64,000 bases of DNA, taken from Rikenellaceae bacterium. GTDB lineage: Bacteria; Bacteroidota; Bacteroidia; Bacteroidales; Rikenellaceae. Below, piece after piece: positions 60,961 through 64,000 of this stretch. Every line of letters starts with the position of its first letter. Within the stretch, counting starts at the first letter, position 1. The notes under the pieces were generated by a model. It saw nothing but the letters and a program-made list of their open reading frames with translations. It ran no database searches and was not told where the DNA came from. A program made the translations under genes and the position numbers. Where the stretch lies: positions 30,685-94,684 of the forward strand of contig SUZD01000008.1 of NCBI GenBank assembly GCA_015060105.1. The letters are read 5' to 3'.

Positions 60961-63900
60961 CTAATTTTGTTTGTACTCTTGCCAACTCTTTATTTGAATA
61001 TTGCCATCTTTCAACTCGCAGCAAGCGTGGATAAATGCACTTGCCAAGCGGGCGTTGGTGAGAAGCGGAATATTGTGGTCAATAGCAGCACGACGAATCT
61101 TATAACCATTGGTCAACTCGCGGTGAGTGTGATTTTTGGGAATATTCACCACGAGGTCGAATTGGTGTTTCGAAATCATATTCATAATATTGAATTCCGA
61201 ACCCTCATCTGGCCAACCCACAGTAGTAGCCTCGATACCGTGCTCACCCAAGAAATTCTTGGTACCCTCGGTAGCGAAGATGTTATATCCGTGCTCTTGC
61301 AATACTTTGCAGGGCTCCAACAAATCAACCTTCGATTTAGCATCACCCGACGAAACCATAATGTTTTTCTTCGGGATATCGTAACCAACCGAAATCATAG
61401 AAGCGAGCAGAGCCTCGTTGAAGTCGTCACCCAAACAACCAACCTCACCGGTCGAAGACATATCGACACTCAGAACGGGGTCAGCATTGTGCAGACGGGC
61501 AAACGAGAATTGCGACGATTTAACACCAATCCAATCAATGTCGAATACACCACCCTCGGGTTTTGTATAAGGTGCATCAAGCATAATGCGTGTTGCAGTC
61601 TCGATGAAGTTGCGTTTGAGTACCTTCGAAACGAACGGGAACGAACGCGATGCGCGGAGGTTACACTCGATAACCTTAACTTCGTTATTCTTAGCAAGGT
61701 ATTGGATATTGAAAGGACCGCTGATGTTGAGCTCTTTGGCAATCTTGCGGCTGATTTTCTTGATACGACGAGCTGTCTCGAAGTAGATTTTTTGGGGCGG
61801 GAATACCAAAGTAGCATCGCCCGAGTGAACACCTGCGAACTCGATGTGCTCCGAGATGGCGTATTCAACAACCTCACCATCTTTGGCAACAGCATCAAAT
61901 TCAATCTCTTTGGCATTTTGCAAGAATTGCGAAACAACCACAGGGTACTCTTTCGATACATTTGCTGCCATTTTCAAGAATGTTTCGAGTTGCTCACGAG
62001 TGTAGCATACATTCATCGCAGCGCCACTCAATACGTATGAGGGGCGTACCAAAACGGGATAACCAACCTTATCGACAAACTCATAAATCTCGCTCATATC
62101 GGTAAGCTCCTTCCAAGCCGGCTGGTCAATACCGAGTTGGTCAAGCATACTCGAAAATTTGTGACGGTTTTCGGCACGGTCAATCGACAGGGGAGAGGTT
62201 CCCAGTACGGGTATATCTTGGTGGTGCAACTTGATTGCAAGGTTGTTGGGGATTTGTCCACCCACCGAAACGATAACGCCTTTGGGCGTTTCGAGGTCCA
62301 TAACGTCCATTACACGCTCAAACGACAACTCGTCGAAGTACAAACGGTCACACATGTCGTAGTCGGTCGATACGGTCTCGGGGTTGTAGTTAACCATAAT
62401 TGATTTGTAACCCAATTTGCGTGCAGTTTGAATGGCATTAACCGAACACCAGTCGAACTCAACCGAAGAGCCGATACGATAAGCACCCGAACCAAGAACA
62501 ACAACCGATTTCTCGTTTTTGAAGAAAGGAATGTCGTGTTGGCTACCGTCGTATGTCATATATAGGTAGTTGGTCAATTCGGGATGCTCCGAAGCAACGG
62601 TGTTGATACGTTTAACCGAAGGCAGAATGTTAAGAGCCTTACGATGTGCACGAACTTTAAGTGCCTCTTTGTGCATATTCTCGGTGGATTCGCCAACGAA
62701 ACGAGCAATTTGGAAGTCCGAGAAACCAAGACGTTTAGCCTCCCAAACTACATCGGCAGGAAGTTCTTCAATTTTATTATATCCTTGAAGTACAAGTGAG
62801 TAGTCGTAAATATTTTTAAGCTTTTCGAGGAACCAAGGCGAAATCTTGGTGAGCTCGAACAAGCGCTCGATGGTATAACCCTTCTTGAAGGCCTCGGCAA
62901 TGGCAAAGATGCGAAGGTCTGTCGGGTTTGCCAACTCGGTGTCGAGATCCTCAAACTCAACGTCCTCATTGCCCACGAAGCCGTGCATACCTTGTCCAAT
63001 CATACGAAGACCCTTTTGGATAATCTCCTCGAACGATTTACCAATCGACATAATTTCGCCGACAGATTTCATGCTTGAACCGATTTGGCGCGAAACGCCA
63101 GCGAATTTAGTGAGGTCCCAACGAGGAATCTTACAAATCAGGTAATCCAATTCGGGTGCTTTGTATGCCGAATTTGGAGTGCCCATTTCTCCGATTTGAT
63201 CGAGGGTATAGCCGAGAGCAAGTTTTGCAGCAACAAAAGCGAGAGGGTAACCGGTTGCCTTCGAAGCCAAAGCCGACGAACGGCTCAAACGAGCATTAAC
63301 CTCGATTACACGATAGTCGTCGGTGTCGGAGTTGAACGCATATTGTACGTTACACTCACCAACGATACCGATATGGCGGATAATTTTAGTCGAAAGTTCT
63401 TGAAGCATAGTAAGCTCGCCCTCGTCAAGCGAACAAGTGGGAGCAACCACAATACTCTCGCCGGTGTGAATACCCAGTGGATCGAAGTTCTCCATGCTTG
63501 CAACGGTAAAACAGTGGTCGTTGCGGTCACGGATAACCTCGAACTCAATCTCCTTCCAGCCTTTGAGTGATTCCTCAACGAGAATTTGTTTGGAGAATGC
63601 GAACGAACTCTCGCACATGGTTTTGAATTCGTCCATATTTTGGCAAATACCGCTACCCAAACCACCAAGAGCGTATGCCGAACGAACCATAATCGGGAAT
63701 CCAATGCGATTTGCCGCAGCGATGGCGTCTTCCATACTCTCAACCGCTTGGCTGATAGGGGTTTTAACGTCAATCTCATTGAGTTTCTTTACAAAAAGGT
63801 CGCGGTCCTCGGTTGCCATAATAGCCTCCACAGAAGTTCCCAAGACCTCGACACCGTATTTTTCAAGTACGCCGTTTTGATAGAGCACTGTACCGCAGTT

Positions 63901-64000
63901 AAGCGCGGTTTGTCCACCAAATGCGAGCAGAATACCGTCAGGTTGCTCTTTCTTAATAATCTCCTCGACAAAGTGAGGGGTTACAGGCAGGAAGTAAACG
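60961..64000 (-). CDS. carB: Carbamoyl-phosphate synthase large subunit (5' end beyond window)
   Basis: CarB uses ammonia from CarA, bicarbonate and two ATP to make carbamoyl phosphate for arginine and pyrimidines. The frame stays open past the track's GTG (63888) to the window edge, reading ...FGGQTALNCG before it, so the start is outside. Visible are the first ATP-grasp domain (VRSAYALGGLGSG, EVNARLSRSSALASKATGYPLA), the oligomerisation domain, the second ATP-grasp (GSGAYRIGSSVEFDW, VRPSYVLSGAAMNVC) and the C-terminal MGS-like allosteric domain (HGYNIFATEGTKNFL). About 1013 of roughly 1070 residues are present. Confidence 0.96.
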   Translation of the reverse strand, partial: VYFLPVTPHFVEEIIKKEQPDGILLAFGGQTALNCGTVLYQNGVLEKYGVEVLGTSVEAIMATEDRDLFVKKLNEIDVKTPISQAVESMEDAIAAANRIGFPIMVRSAYALGGLGSGICQNMDEFKTMCESSFAFSKQILVEESLKGWKEIEFEVIRDRNDHCFTVASMENFDPLGIHTGESIVVAPTCSLDEGELTMLQELSTKIIRHIGIVGECNVQYAFNSDTDDYRVIEVNARLSRSSALASKATGYPLAFVAAKLALGYTLDQIGEMGTPNSAYKAPELDYLICKIPRWDLTKFAGVSRQIGSSMKSVGEIMSIGKSFEEIIQKGLRMIGQGMHGFVGNEDVEFEDLDTELANPTDLRIFAIAEAFKKGYTIERLFELTKISPWFLEKLKNIYDYSLVLQGYNKIEELPADVVWEAKRLGFSDFQIARFVGESTENMHKEALKVRAHRKALNILPSVKRINTVASEHPELTNYLYMTYDGSQHDIPFFKNEKSVVVLGSGAYRIGSSVEFDWCSVNAIQTARKLGYKSIMVNYNPETVSTDYDMCDRLYFDELSFERVMDVMDLETPKGVIVSVGGQIPNNLAIKLHHQDIPVLGTSPLSIDRAENRHKFSSMLDQLGIDQPAWKELTDMSEIYEFVDKVGYPVLVRPSYVLSGAAMNVCYTREQLETFLKMAANVSKEYPVVVSQFLQNAKEIEFDAVAKDGEVVEYAISEHIEFAGVHSGDATLVFPPQKIYFETARRIKKISRKIAKELNISGPFNIQYLAKNNEVKVIECNLRASRSFPFVSKVLKRNFIETATRIMLDAPYTKPEGGVFDIDWIGVKSSQFSFARLHNADPVLSVDMSSTGEVGCLGDDFNEALLASMISVGYDIPKKNIMVSSGDAKSKVDLLEPCKVLQEHGYNIFATEGTKNFLGEHGIEATTVGWPDEGSEFNIMNMISKHQFDLVVNIPKNHTHRELTNGYKIRRAAIDHNIPLLTNARLASAFIHACCELKDGNIQIKSWQEYKQN

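Overview
The window looks like a chromosomal segment of a Bacteroidales bacterium (phylum Bacteroidota). The reasons are the gene families (long-form NusB, DUF3078, DUF3109, DUF1573, short SerA next to SerC and DUF1015, an EF-G2 paralog, a SusB-like GH97) and many promoters of the Bacteroidota type (TTTG, 19-21 bp, TAnnTTTG). A Rikenellaceae/Alistipes-like source is possible but I cannot prove it. There are no rRNA genes, CRISPR arrays, recognisable insertion sequences or prophage genes. This is mostly densely packed core chromosome, cut at both ends inside genes (argB on the left, carB on the right).

Layout. 1-7.2 kb (+): end of argB, a small unknown gene, grpE-dnaJ, a small membrane protein, mutL, a rhomboid protease, a membrane-anchored EEP phosphatase/nuclease and a YhcH-family protein. 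7.3-12.5 kb (-): DUF3078 outer-membrane protein, S41 protease, small protein, rnr. 12.6-16.3 kb (+): nfo, then nrdD-nrdG. 16.6-19.4 kb: threonine dehydrogenase (-) divergent from a sodium/solute symporter (+). 19.5-27.6 kb (+): nusB-DUF1573-yajC, two conserved unknowns, rsmI, DUF389, an acyltransferase, a GT2 glycosyltransferase and an L,D-transpeptidase. These face a DUF5715 M15-like protein and a tRNA-Gln gene (-).

28.5-38.9 kb: an NSS transporter; a four-gene operon of a small secreted repeat protein, a VTC-type polyphosphate polymerase, a DUF4956 membrane protein and a DUF2490 outer-membrane barrel; a secreted EEP protein (-); an EF-G2 paralog; then a U32-family protein with an rRNA-type methyltransferase. 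38.9-42.5 kb (-): a galactose operon (galM, sugar permease, galK). 42.6-48.3 kb (-): dnaB-yifB-comEC-THUMP-like methyltransferase. 48.4-52.9 kb (-): yicC-gmk-nadD-DUF3109-ygiQ. 53.1-56.4 kb (+): serC-serA-DUF1015. 56.4-64 kb: a MORN-repeat/GH25 lysozyme fusion (+), then a threonine aldolase, an orphan GH97 and carB (-).

The best candidate for an under-described system is the VTC/DUF4956/DUF2490 operon (about 29.9-32.9 kb). It has its own consensus promoter and overlapping genes, and puts a polyphosphate-polymerase-fold enzyme together with an inner-membrane protein and an outer-membrane barrel. Other points of interest are the EF-G paralog whose switch-II catalytic histidine is replaced, MutL and SerA with altered catalytic motifs, and the MORN-GH25 fusion. 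Functions were assigned by reading motifs and from family knowledge, with no database search.
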